Shown here: one piece after another, positions 12,501 to 21,955 of the stretch | Numbering within the stretch: the first letter of the stretch is position 1 | Layout: every line of letters begins with the position of its first letter | Assembly: GCA_037577475.1 (NCBI GenBank) | Contig: CM075197.1 | Span: 9,269,518 to 9,333,517 of the forward strand | From: Chaunax sp. Z400 | Lineage: Eukaryota; Chordata; Actinopteri; Lophiiformes; Chaunacidae | Reading direction: 5' to 3' | DNA length: 64,000 nt | Translations under genes and position numbers: made by a program | Notes under the pieces: model-generated | The model's input: only the letters and a program-made list of their open reading frames with translations | What the model was told of the DNA's origin: nothing | The model's database searches: none

Positions 12501-14050
12501 TTCAGTTCTGGCTTAAGACCCCTCTGACTGTAGAAGAGCAGAAATGAAAGGAATGTGGGTTCCACAGAGTATAGTGCAGCGCTGTGTGAGGTTAAAGCTC
12601 TGATGAGAGACGACACTATTCAGAGAGGAGGCGACCCCCCCTCCAGGACCATGATGATGATGATGATGATGATCTGAGAACAGTAACAGGCTGACCTTTC
12701 TCATTCTGAGTGGAATGTCAGCAGCTCTGACTCATCCCTCTGCACAGAGCCACTGCTGTCATAATAGGAGACGACAAAGACATAAAATATCTACTTACAG
12801 TGACATCCTTTTAGGATGGTGACAGTTTAAATGCTTGGAAATACAATGTGGGCATGTACATGTTTGCTGGGTACAACAACGCAGTGACAGAATGTAACTA
12901 AGTACATTTACTCAAGTACTTCAGTCCAGATTTGAGGTATTTGGGCTGTAACTACGTGATTTATGCTTTCTCCCTCAGAAAAAGTAGCTGAAATGAGCTT
13001 CAATGTGACTCCTGACATCATTAAACATCAAGATAATAATACAAAATTATAATGTATAAAAATATAACACTTATAGTTGCACATTGCTGATAATACGTAT
13101 TCCTTTCATTTCCACCCCCCAGACATAAAAATGACTTGCTGTGCAGTGTTTTGGGGGATATCTATTTGGGGTCTTTATTGGTAATGGAGTATTTGTACAC
13201 TGTGATACTTCAACTTGAAGTAAAGGAATATCTGAGAACTTCTTCCACCACTGGCCACGTGTCAATACTCACACAGTAAATTATTGGTTCATAATAGTCT
13301 AGATTTTCCACCTTTAAATCGTCATAAAAATTTTTAAAAAATGAGAAACATTTTCATTGGCCTTTTGACTCTCAAGATTCTACTCACAAGCTTAAAAAAT
13401 AAAGAAAATCTGACATTTTCTTCATGTTTCAACCATTTTCTTTCAGGTTTCTTACTGGAAATCAATGAACCAACACCAGGAGAAAAGCAGGACAAACTTC
13501 CTCCCTCTAGTGCTCCATTCTCTCAGACTACATGCCCTGACCCTTCAGGAATCATTTGGCCACACAAGACCCACTTTCACCTCCAAAACAAACACTTCCC
13601 TCACTGTGTGATCTGTTATTAAAAAGGCAGGAGTGTGTCTCCCAAAGCACACTACCTGGAAGCACACTGGGATGATGCCTCCTCACACCACAAGCCTCTT
13701 TTTAAAGATTCAAACAGACAAATAAAATATCTGATGTCAGGTAAGAGTTAGAGACATTTTTGTTATGCTAATTTTCTGTATCTAGCCTCAAGCTAACTAG
13801 TCCATGCCAAAGTTTAATAAGAAATATACCAATCTTTCTCCAAATATCAATAGATCATATCAAAAACCATGTGACCACACTGTATAACATTCTGTTTACA
13901 TCATGCTAGGTCGCCTACAGTGACCTTTGACCTCACTGGAGGCATCAGTGACGCAGCTACAACGTGTCTAAATTGAGAAAATAAACGTACCTTACTCTTG
14001 ACCTCAGCAGAAAGTCCGAAGGCTGGGCCGCTCCTGAAATGTGTTGTCAT
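3289..14050 (-). CDS. cnn1: Calponin (calponin-1 type), complete seven-exon gene span
   Basis: Calponins are cytoplasmic actin-binding proteins of smooth muscle that inhibit actomyosin ATPase and bind tropomyosin and Ca2+-calmodulin. The coding exons are 14050-13991, 8248-8127, 8018-7952, 7055-6918, 6261-6145, 5927-5781 and 3534-3289. All join in phase and give 298 residues (human CNN1 is 297, CNN3 329). A calponin-homology domain spans about 24-128. Three CLIK/calponin repeats built on the core LQMGTNK occupy about 165-190, 205-230 and 244-269. CNN1-like features are LAGKYD, INNSSQNWHQ, NHTQVQSTL, LREGRNIIGLQ and YGLPRQV. The C-terminal tail is short and ends in YNQYSD, without the long acidic tail of CNN3 or a His-rich end. 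Elof1 tail-to-tail synteny also favours cnn1. A remaining alternative is a diverged cnn3 copy; which teleost a/b duplicate it is cannot be decided here. Confidence 0.9.
4947..5580. mobile_element. DNA transposon with GGGGCGGATC-type termini, carrying a nested LINE piece
   Basis: The left end reads GGGGCGGATCTAGGATTTTT. The right end, on the opposite strand, reads GGGCGGATCCAGAGGGGC, so the termini are imperfect inverted repeats. Both sub-ends carry a GGGGCCA word. A target-site duplication is not obvious. The element lies in the last cnn1 intron. Superfamily is not certain from the ends alone. Confidence 0.6.
5076..5345 (-). mobile_element. LINE fragment, C-terminal end of a Rex-like reverse-transcriptase ORF
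   Basis: On the - strand the open frame 5311-5093 contains RGRPRTRWRDYISWLTWERL followed by a tail ending in EVWASLLRLLPPRPG. This is the signature C-terminal tail of a non-LTR retrotransposon family abundant in fish. It is heavily 5'-truncated, with no reverse-transcriptase catalytic motifs, and sits inside the DNA element described for 4947-5580. LINE is clear; the Rex family name is from recognition of the motif only. Confidence 0.7.
5781..5927 (-). CDS. cnn1: cnn1 coding exon 6
   Basis: This exon is exactly 49 codons (residues 169-217), flanked by acceptor GTGTCTCTAG and donor GTGAGG. It carries the bulk of repeat 1 (MGTNKLASQKGMTSYGTRRH) and the start of repeat 2 (STISLQMGTNKGASQ). The Ser in LASQ and the Thr in YGTRRH correspond to the regulatory phosphorylation sites known as Ser175 and Thr184 in mammalian and avian CNN1. 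Confidence 0.95.
6145..6261 (-). CDS. cnn1: cnn1 coding exon 5
   Basis: This exon is 39 codons (residues 130-168), from acceptor CTCTCTTAG to donor GTCAGG. It reads AKSKGFHSKYDMGVKYAEKQ and continues to LREGRNIIGLQ. It covers the linker between the CH domain and the repeats, including the actin- and tropomyosin-binding VKYAEKQ motif. LREGRNIIGLQ is characteristic of CNN1; CNN2 and CNN3 have KAGQ.VIGLQ at this position. Confidence 0.95.
6918..7055 (-). CDS. cnn1: cnn1 coding exon 4
   Basis: This exon is 46 codons (residues 84-129), bounded by acceptor CTTTTTCCTCAG and donor GTGAGAG. It encodes LENIGNFVRAITDYGLKLHD and DIFEANDLFENVNHTQVQST, the highly conserved C-terminal half of the calponin-homology domain. 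NHTQVQST matches CNN1 rather than the NMTQVQTT of CNN3. Confidence 0.95.
7952..8018 (-). CDS. cnn1: cnn1 coding exon 3
   Basis: This is a 67 nt exon supplying the third base of a split Glu codon and then LINVLRPGSVRKINNSSQNW HQ (residues 62-83). The acceptor reads TCTTTGTAG and the donor GTAATG. INNSSQNWHQ is the CNN1-type version of this CH-domain segment. Confidence 0.93.
8127..8248 (-). CDS. cnn1: cnn1 coding exon 2
   Basis: This is a 122 nt exon after acceptor CATCCTCCTCCAG. It encodes LAGKYDPQKEEELRLWIQDV and runs to DGVLLC plus the first two bases of Glu (residues 21-60). It is the N-terminal half of the CH domain. A second AG eight bases inside the exon would break the frame, so the upstream acceptor was chosen. 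The donor is GTGAGT. Confidence 0.93.
8334..9275. mobile_element. Foldback-type element with internal inverted arrays (cnn1 intron 1)
   Basis: The ends are TACAACGGAGTAATAGGG at 8334 and, on the other strand, TACAACGGAGTATTGGGG from 9275. The left half repeats a unit like AAAGTCATGATTTTATGAGA / AAGTCATAATGTTACAAGAA (best at 8695-8815). The right end (9140-9235) carries the same words in reverse orientation (CTTTATTCTCGTAAATTTAC). Such an inverted array would form a long stem. A perfect palindrome lies in the middle (8616-8651). No coding capacity is seen. Confidence 0.6.
8616..8651. repeat. Perfect 36-nt palindrome
   Basis: The left arm is CATATTCCTTGTATGTGT and the right arm is its exact reverse complement, with no spacer. 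It lies within the foldback element in cnn1 intron 1. Confidence 0.95.
10929..11867. repeat. Pair of direct dispersed repeats in cnn1 intron 1
   Basis: The block GGTCATACCAGACCAAGTA plus GGCTGCAG occurs at about 10932-10962 and again at 11838-11867. Each copy is preceded by degenerate AGCTA words. Between them, 11089-11165 begins CCAGTGGTTCCCAACATAGG and contains GGGTC words, which recalls a common fish interspersed repeat. The two blocks are probably parts of one fragmented repeat family. Confidence 0.5.
12882..13253. mobile_element. Short non-autonomous 'AGTA' inverted-repeat element
   Basis: The left end contains CAGTG and then AACTAAGTACATTTACTCAA. The right end, on the opposite strand, starts CAGTGGTGGAAGAAGT and includes TTCCTTTACTTCAAGTTGA. 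This is the widely distributed fish element in which AGTA/TACTT words recur. It lies in cnn1 intron 1, about 0.75 kb from exon 1. Transposon superfamily (hAT-like) is from memory. Confidence 0.6.
13991..14050 (-). CDS. cnn1: cnn1 coding exon 1 (start codon)
   Basis: This is a 20-codon first exon, MTTHFRSGPAFGLSAEVKSK, followed by a strong donor (GTACGT). The pattern GPA.GLSAEVK.K is the invariant calponin N terminus. The ATG (complement of 14048-14050) has A at -3. The exon ends in phase 0, matching exon 2. It is too short to stand out by length alone but is unmistakable by motif. Confidence 0.94.
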
Positions 14051-14345
14051 TTCTGTAGTTAAGTCTATTTACAGAGGAGCAGAGTGATGAGGGCTTTAAA
14101 AATGGAGGAGAGGCTTACAGCTGTGTGTCCGAGGCACAAAAGTCCCAAACAAATCCGTGGCTACGTCTTTTTAATTGGTCGCTGTCCGACCTGCTGGCGA
14201 GGCTTGAGGACAACTTTCCGACACTTTTCTGAATCTTTTTTAAACTCTTCCTGTGCGTGCGTCCTGATTGGACGGCGGCCCCGGCCAATCAGGACGCAGC
14301 CTCCTCATCAGGTGGGGGGAGTGATGTCACCGCTCGGGTATTAGA
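14051..14345 (-). promoter_or_regulatory. cnn1: Proximal promoter and 5' UTR of cnn1
   Basis: This lies immediately upstream of the calponin start codon on the - strand. A TTTTTAAAG word (about 14094-14102) could act as a weak TATA box, putting initiation close to the ATG. Further upstream are three CCAAT/ATTGG motifs (about 14175, 14267 and 14285). Two of them form a hairpin. I did not find a canonical CArG box (CC(A/T)6GG), the serum-response site expected for a smooth-muscle gene. The transcription start is inferred, not seen. Confidence 0.45.
14258..14298. promoter_or_regulatory. Perfect 14-bp inverted repeat carrying opposed CCAAT boxes
   Basis: The arms TGCGTCCTGATTGG (14258-14271) and CCAATCAGGACGCA (14285-14298) are exact reverse complements around a 13-nt GC-rich loop. 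Each arm holds one CCAAT box, the NF-Y core, and they lie about 210-250 bp upstream of the calponin start codon. Confidence 0.75.
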
Positions 14346-14859
14346 TTTAATCAGTGTCACTTTTTCCACCTTCAGGTCAGGCGGGGATGTTTCATCCACT
14401 GGTGTCGCATTGTGCTGAATTATCTTATTGTCATGTTCAGATGGAGGATTTGTCAGTGACTTAAAATAGATTTCCTCATCAATAACCTGTTATTCATTTG
14501 AGGTCAGTGCGCTTTATAGTCTGTGACGAATCAATTAATATTACAGTAAACCTAAAAATAAAACCAGTATTTTTCATTAGAAAAAAATGCATTTCCTGGA
14601 GAAAAAGCATGTGGGAAAAATAAAATATAGAAAATATAGCAGAAAGGCGAAAGGAATTGGCTGAAAATAATCAAAAAGATCAAATTCATTTCAATTCACT
14701 GCTGAAAAACCTGAATACAAAATTGAAGCTGAACTACAAAACATGAAGAAGGTAACTGATTAGATACAACACTGTTAGAAAAAGCTGGCGGCTGAAAGTC
14801 CCAGTAGCAGTAATATAAGCAGTATTAATAGTAACAAGTGATATTTTGTTTTGTGTAAT

Positions 14860-15410
14860 AGTTTGTTCCAGATATGTGGGGCATAAAAACTGAATGCTGC
14901 TTCACCATGTTTAGTTTGACTTGGGACAGAAAGCAGACCTGTCCCAGATGTCCTGAGGGTTGGGATCGTTCATAACGGAACAACAAATCAGTAATGTGTT
15001 TTGGCCCTAAACCATTCAAAGTAGTAGTGGTAGAAATAGTAAAGGCTCTAGTAGTGTTACTACTACTGATACCAGGCTGTAGTACTAGTAGTAAAGGTTG
15101 TAAAGACTGTAAATTCTTCCCTGAATATTACACAGGTACAGTGAGTAGCTAAACACTGACATCAAATCCACCAATCAGTAACGAGCAACAACCTTATCAA
15201 CATTAGGCCAAGCATCATTTAAGTTCAGAGACAAATGACCAACAACTTAATGGTTTAGTAGCAGTAATAGTGGTAGAAATAGGAAAGACTGTAGTCGTGC
15301 TTCTACTAATACTAGGTTGTAGTACTACTAGTACAGGTTGTAGTACTTGTAACAACTGTCAATGTTTGCCTCAATATCAAACAGATGATGTGAATAGTGA
15401 AACACTGTAA
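14860..15410. repeat. Dispersed repeat followed by a diverged tandem duplication
   Basis: The first part (14860-15016) reads TTTGTTCCAGATATGTGGGG and ends GGCCCTAAACCATTCAAAG, a sequence familiar as an interspersed repeat in fish. Next come two diverged copies of a unit of roughly 235 bp. Copy 1 is about 15020-15150 and copy 2 about 15258-15405. Both contain AGTGGTAGAAATAG, then ACTA/GTAGTA words and then a segment ending in AAACACTG. No coding content. Confidence 0.5.
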
Positions 15411-15534
15411 CAGAGGAAACAGCAGAGAAAAGGAGGAGAGAGGAGCTGGAAAGATAATGAGGAGAAAGGAGGAAGAAGAGAAATTTGAATTCATATAATA
15501 ATAATAATGGTGACCCTCATAATATAACTCCTTG

Positions 15535-15885
15535 ACCATGAAAATCTACCCCTAAAACTTGAAATCACACTGGTATCATTAATCGTTTGATAAGATATTT
15601 CACTACTGGTGGTTTTCTTCAGGATTTAGCTCCGTATCTTTTGAAGATACATCAGATTTGACACGTGACTGAATCGGCACAGATCCAGATGATGATCAGG
15701 ATCATCACCAAAATCTGCCCTTTCTCACAATGTTCAAAAAAGTAGAAAAACATATACCTGAATCCACCCCTTTATCCAGATCCACTCTTACCTATATGCC
15801 TAACACACCTACCAGGTTTCATGAAAACCCATGAAGTGGTTTCTGTGCCATCCTGCTAACAGACAAACAAACGAACACTGGTGGA
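15535..15885. repeat. Interspersed repeat, related to one at 44.1 kb
   Basis: The copy begins GACCATGAAAATCTACCCCT and includes TGGTATCATT, TTTCTTCAGGAT and a later piece CAGGTTTCATGAAAACCCAT followed by CTGCTAACAGACAAACAAAC. The first part matches 44112-44280 with many substitutions. The ending resembles the 3' part of a common fish LINE or SINE. No frame is preserved. Confidence 0.5.
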
Positions 15886-16821
15886 AACATCACCTCCTAA
15901 ACGTAATGATGATAAATGTCTGATTCATTGGTTTTTAAAACATGACAGATACTGCCATTTCATATATTCAGCAATTTCATATACAATCAAACAACAATTT
16001 AATAGTAATAACCAAAAAGTAACCAAAAGCATTAACCATATAGTGCAGATGAGAAGTCAGGAGATTACAAACATCAGTAGGATTCATCATCTGGGAACCA
16101 TGAACCATGTTGGCTGTAAGGAATAAATGAAATAAAACTTTGTCCAGCTTGTGGGTGCTAAAGTAAAAACAAAAGGTATCACCAAGTTACCAATGTAGGT
16201 TCAAATCTCTGTCTGCCCTTCAAAGGACGTCTCTCCTCTACCTTGAAAGTTCTTTGTTCACCTTAGAAACAGCCGCAGCCAAACAATCTAAGGAGGAGCT
16301 GCATTAACAACCTATAATTCAGAGATTTGACCATATAAAAAATATGATCATTTCAATCTCCATTTTTAAGATAACATGAGCCATGAAGTGCTCAGACAGA
16401 TGGGAGCCTGAACATCTACAATTCCATGACAACTGTTCATTAAATATTATCATTTTATAGAATAGTTTAATTCATCAGCCAAGGACCACTGGGACTCACT
16501 GGCTTAATGGCGTGTCTGTAATTAGAAATTATCATTAATACCCAAAATTAAAATCTAAAATCTCCAAACACTGCAGCAGCGTAACTGACATGTGTTTATG
16601 AGTGCATGGAAGCCGCCGTAGACAACCTGACGTCACCGTGGGATCAATGAGGTGATTTTCCTTTTTGACTCCAGTGTGTTGCTACTGCTCCCCTCATAGG
16701 CAGGCGGATGACCAGGAAAGGAATGCAGCAGATTCAGGGGGTCGGTGCAGGGGAGGGGAGAGACAGGGGGGGAGAGGCGGCTCCCTGGACAGCATGATTC
16801 ACCCTCTGCCTTCTCTTCTGT

Positions 16822-16826
<5 letters not shown>

Positions 16827-16867
<41 letters not shown>
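16827..16867. repeat. (TG)n microsatellite
   Basis: Uninterrupted TG dinucleotides, about 20 units. Confidence 0.97.
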
Positions 16868-16868
<1 letters not shown>

Positions 16869-18785
16869 ACTGGCATACACAGGGCAGGCATGCCGATGGA
16901 GTCGAACGGGAACATTCTAGAAAGGCCACGGATGGATGAAAGAAAGAGGGACTCAGAGAACTTTTACAGTATGGCATATGTCGCTGCAGTTGTGGTGAGA
17001 GACAATGAAGGAGTGCAAGTGCAAGATTACTGGACATGCACTGTTACCCAGCAACAATGCAAAGGGCTTAAATCATCAGTCAGTGGAGTATTTATACAGA
17101 CACAGCTGAAAATAATTACTGCAGAGCAATGGTCTGCATAAGAGGCTTTCACTGACCACAACACTACAGTGAAGTTCACAATGTAGCAGCTGTTTCACAA
17201 ATGGAAGCATAAAAACGTACATCACATAAACTTTCTCTGCAGGAAATAAAGGAGGGAAAAAAAATCAGTTCAAGGAGTTCAGCACCTGATTAATATTGAT
17301 CCTGCAACTTCAAGTGCACTCCTGAGCGCAAAGCATGATGGTTACGTTTGATAAAGGGTCTACTAGTGTTCAGGGTTCTATTCTCTAACAGATCTGAGAT
17401 TTAAGTGAAAATGGTAAATGCTGTGATGCTCTGGGGACATGGGGGCTTCAGTGATCCTGGAGGGAGTCTGTGTTCTTTAAATACACATAGTGGTCTCAAG
17501 TTTCAGTGTTTTTGAGCAGACACATTAAGATATATATGATATAATGTTGTAAAAGTCAGTATCCATCAGAACTTCATGCTGTGTGAATGTGTTTAAACAG
17601 ATTCTTTTAGCCTTTAGTTTTTATAAGACAGTTTGAAGATCCTTTTTGAGAATAATCCCGATTAAAAAAACACAATATTTAATGTTTCACCTCGTTAATT
17701 TAATTGATTGTTCTAAATATATGCTTATCCTAGATTTTATGCAGCAACACGTCTCTAAAAAGTTGTGACATGATCAAAAACACCTGGTTGGATCATTCTG
17801 CAGGTAAAGAGGTTCATTGGTGACAGGTGATGGCATCATGACTGAGTGTGAACGGGGCATCCTGGACAGGCTCAGTCATTCAGTACAGATGGGGAGAGGT
17901 TCACCACTGTGTGACACCCATGATTGTAAAGCTTCATAAATTTTACATGGCTTCAGGAACTCTTCATAAAACGGTTGTCAGTGAATACAGCTAGTTGTAA
18001 AATTGCTTTCTGGTTTTATTTACGTTTTACACGACATCTCAGCTTTTTTTTTTCAGTCAAAGAGTCAAAATGAATAAAACTGTTTAATGAGGGGAGGCTA
18101 ACAGCAGCTGACCTGTCAGCTGAAGTGTAATTTGATGCTAGTAGGCTAAGAGGTAAAAAGCACTCGAATCAAATTGAACCAGCTGAACTTTGGTTGAAGG
18201 TGAGGAGCCAGAGAGGTGAAGTGTGTGTTTTATGAGTGGCTGATGCTTCAGCTGGTTGGTCTGGGTTTACATTCTGCAGTAACACATGTTGGGATTTGAT
18301 TTAGACATTTTAAGACTAAATATCTTTACATTTGTCAGCTTTTAACCAAAAAATGAATGAAGTAATTATGATTTCATCATATCCTGATATGTGAGGATAA
18401 ATATTTTTTATATATACATTTTTTTTGGATTATTCACAGGCTTTAGTTTTTATGTTGATGCTGTTGTACAGACATAATTCATTTTGACCTCAGTATTATA
18501 TAAAATCCTGGCTCTGGCCCTCATGAGCTCAGTGCACCAATAACCATCTAATAATCGGGTTAAAGTACAGTAGAATAGAATCCAAAAACAGAATAGAGGT
18601 TACAAAGTTGAATCTAGTTAAATCAAATTGGTTCAAGTTTTATTTTTATAACTTATAATGTTCCTTAAATGAACCAAGATTGTAGATGAACATTAACAGC
18701 CGATTAAAATATTATACAGAATTCTGCAAATAAAAATTACAGCGAAATTACAGCGAAACACTCATTGATGCATCATGCTTCCCTT

Positions 18786-18787
<2 letters not shown>

Positions 18788-18836
<49 letters not shown>
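18788..18836. repeat. (CA)n microsatellite
   Basis: Uninterrupted CA dinucleotides, about 24 units. Confidence 0.97.
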
Positions 18837-18837
<1 letters not shown>

Positions 18838-20436
18838 AAGTGAGTGTTTTTAATCACTTCACAGAGAGAAGAAGAAGCACACTCATGGAATTCAGACACT
18901 TTATTTGGGCATGATGGGAGAAAGGAAGGGCCTAAGCTGACCGGGAGACGGACAGAGATGTAACGTCTCGTGAAAGAAGAATCCCTCACACTAAAAATAA
19001 CAAACTACAGTCAGATATTTACTGTGCAGCGGCCTTTACTCTTTACATCGGCTCTAAATTCATCTGACACTCAGCTAAAAAGGGTAAATCCATTGCAGGC
19101 ATGTCATGTGGATGTTAGCTGATGAGTGAAGAGGCCTCACAGTAAAACGGTCACAGTTGTATGAACTGGAGGGAGAAATTCTGCTTCGTATTTACAGTGT
19201 TTTTACTTTAAATTACTGCTAGCGTTTTATTTAAGATTGGGGTTTTTCATGACTGTAAGGAATCCACCAATCCAAACAAAGAAGCAGTTTAACCATTTGA
19301 TGATCAAAGATTGATTCATCATTTTTAGAGAGTAAGTATGCTGAACACTCACAGCACACTCAGAGAAATATATATTTCATGTAGAGCCCCAGGTTGAATT
19401 TAGCGATGCTGGTGGCATGATGAGGTTGTGCCATGGAAATTTGATCAAATGCAGACGGAGAGTTTCAGGGACTACAACTGAGGATGCAGATGCAAAAAAA
19501 CGCAGAAAAGGGAGGGAGAGCAGGAGATGGAGAGGGAGATTAGTGCAGTTTCAGAAACTCAAAAGGGCATTTCTACAGTAAGCTGCTTCTCCCTCCACCC
19601 ACCGACCCCTCGCCTCACTCCACTCCGTCTGGCTATTTATGGTAGGATTCCTTTAAGATCCTGGAGGAGTTCTGGTGACTGGGTTCATTCCAACATGTCA
19701 CCACAACAAGACAGGAAGCTTCCATCAGACCTGGGTTTGGTAAAAGACAAAAGTTTCAATACCTCACACTTTAGATGAGATTTTAAGTGTTTTTGTCACT
19801 TTCAGCTGTTAAATGTCGATGTGACACTTGAACTGATTTTTTTTATTCTTGCGCTACTTTCAGCTCTTATACTGCAACTAAAGTTCCAACTGCAGAGCGA
19901 GTCTTTGAACATTTCATCCTTTCCTCTTGAACTGCTTCCACCTCCAAGCGACAATTCAGCTGCTCTCACTGCTTCCACATCGACCAACATTCAAGCTGTG
20001 TTCATCTGTTCACGTCTCCTTTACACAAACGTTGAATTATTTTATACGTCGCTCACGGTTCACATCAAATCTACGTCAGACGTTCACACTTCAGCTGAAA
20101 ATCCTTTTAGAACTCCCATTCTGAGTGACATTTCAGCTGCATTCAGGTCTCAGATCTTCACCTTTCACTTCACTCGATGGTTGCCCTTAACATGAGGCTT
20201 CAACTTCTTTCAGCACATTTTATCTGCTCATTCAGTTTGCTTTTCCCACTTCACAGATATATTTTGCATGTTTTTGCACATACACAAAACTGTACATTAT
20301 TTTTAAAACAAATTGTTTGCACATAATTGTCCTCTATATTGAAGATGTTTCCACTTTAGGTTCTTTCTACCTTATATCACTGTGTAGATTTATGTCGACT
20401 TTCATTTGAGGGCCAGAATACCAAGTCAAATTCCTT

Positions 20437-20605
20437 GTAGGTGGCGCAGTGGTTAGAGCCCCATGCAGCGAGGCTGCAGTCGCCCGGCGGCTGGCGCGGG
20501 CTTGATTCCGCCCGTGGCCATTTGCCATATGTCTGTCCTATCAATTAAAGGCAAAAATGTCCTAAAACAATAACTTGAAAAAAAATCCCTGTGGGTGTAA
20601 ACACA
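20437..20605 (+). mobile_element. tRNA-derived SINE
   Basis: The head contains a pol III A-box-like GTGGCGCAGTGG (20441-20452) followed by a B-box-like GGGCTTGATTCC (20498-20509), about the spacing found in tRNA. The body continues with TGTCCTATCAATTAAAGGCA and an A-rich tail. The tRNA part is degenerate with no cloverleaf, so this is a SINE and not a tRNA gene. Confidence 0.7.
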
Positions 20606-21955
20606 CTTGGAGATAAAACGTTTCTGATTCTGAACTATTTCAGATGTTTTAACTGTGTTTTTTTTTTGTCTGTGTCCAGCAGATGTACATTCCCATTAGT
20701 CAACTCAGCCTCTTGTAATCCATCCACCTGGTGACACCTGAGCAGCGGTAATGCAGCACGACATAAAAACTTTTAGTCAACTTTAACACATCTTAATCTT
20801 GGCTCTTCCTCACAGGCTGAGACAGGCTCTTGACATCTTTGGCTGAGGTAGGTGGTGAAAGCCAAGAGCTGCTTGTTAAAATGTTGGTGCAAAAGTAAAT
20901 TTGATAAATTCTTGCCAAGGGTATAAGTACCTTGTTAAATCAGCTCCGTTTATAGCCTCGCCAAAGTCTGGAATGCTGATTTTTTTCGATGTTTTTTTGT
21001 TTCCCTGAGTCTGGGAAAGGTCTTCAGCAGAAATTCCTCGTGAAACAGGCATATCCCTATAATCCATTTATTTTGACTAAACTACAAGTTGCTCAATATA
21101 GAAACTTGCTTGTGCTCACTAGGAACAAACTGAACAACACTGATGTTGGAGCCTGAAAAGAGGAAAAGGAGGCGACGTGACATCTAAACATGAATTCATT
21201 AAGTTTAAATGTCTTCAAAACATAGCTGACAGAGGGTAAACACAGGAGAGAGGCTGAAGTAACCACACAGCAGAAACTGGATAATACACATTCTTCTCTG
21301 GGTTTGTAATGCGATTGTGATTGTGTTGAATCGGGCGACGACAGACCGTGTGTTTTGTAACGTGCAGGTGTGTTTCTGTGTCTGCAGGTGATGATACTCA
21401 TCTTATGGTGTCTGCTCGATGAATGCGTGCTGTAATAGCCAGAGGAAATTTTCATTGAGTGTTATGTGACCATGTTTGGTAAAGCTCCTCCGCACGGTCT
21501 CTGACCAAGCCCCCTGACCGATTGGTGCACACACACACACAGACACACACACACCTAACAGAGAGGAGATGGTTTTAATCACAGACCTACTGTGTCCCAG
21601 ATCTCTCCTATCCCTCCAGTCAATGCTCTCTTTAGCCTTTTGTCTCATTTTGAATGGCTCAGTATGCTTTTCATATTTTATTTGGTGAATATTTCAATCA
21701 TGTTCACACAGTGGTGCAGACCAGTAGCTGGTCTTGGCTAGCCCATACAGAACTGTCATCCCACCAGCCCATAGCTGACGAATGACTGGACCAGTTCAGT
21801 TAGCTGCTGTCTGGATGCTGTACACCGAATACAGCAGGTCATTCACATGCTGACGTTTTTACTCAGAAGCCAAGGAAACTGGTGAATTAGTAGAGGAGAG
21901 AAAAGGAATCAAATGTTAACGTTTAAAGATAAAGTCAAAATGAAAGAGACACACA
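20606..21955. other. Intergenic, nothing recognised
   Basis: AT-rich sequence with a short imperfect (AC)n at 21532-21555. No exon-like frame with good splice sites was seen on either strand. Confidence 0.4.

Larger units (their letters stand above)
15886..20435. other. Intergenic stretch with microsatellites and a degenerate TTCAGCTG repeat
   Basis: No supportable exon on either strand. It holds a (TG)n tract at 16827-16867 and a (CA)n tract at 18788-18836. From 19800 to 20230 the + strand is pyrimidine-rich, with many near-copies of TTCAGCTG, TTCAACTG and TTCACATC, which I read as a degenerate minisatellite. A 124-codon open frame inside it is a by-product of the biased composition. Confidence 0.5.

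Noticed and set aside
20437..20510. tRNA gene
   Set aside because: Only A-box- and B-box-like parts are present, with no acceptor stem pairing and a SINE body attached.
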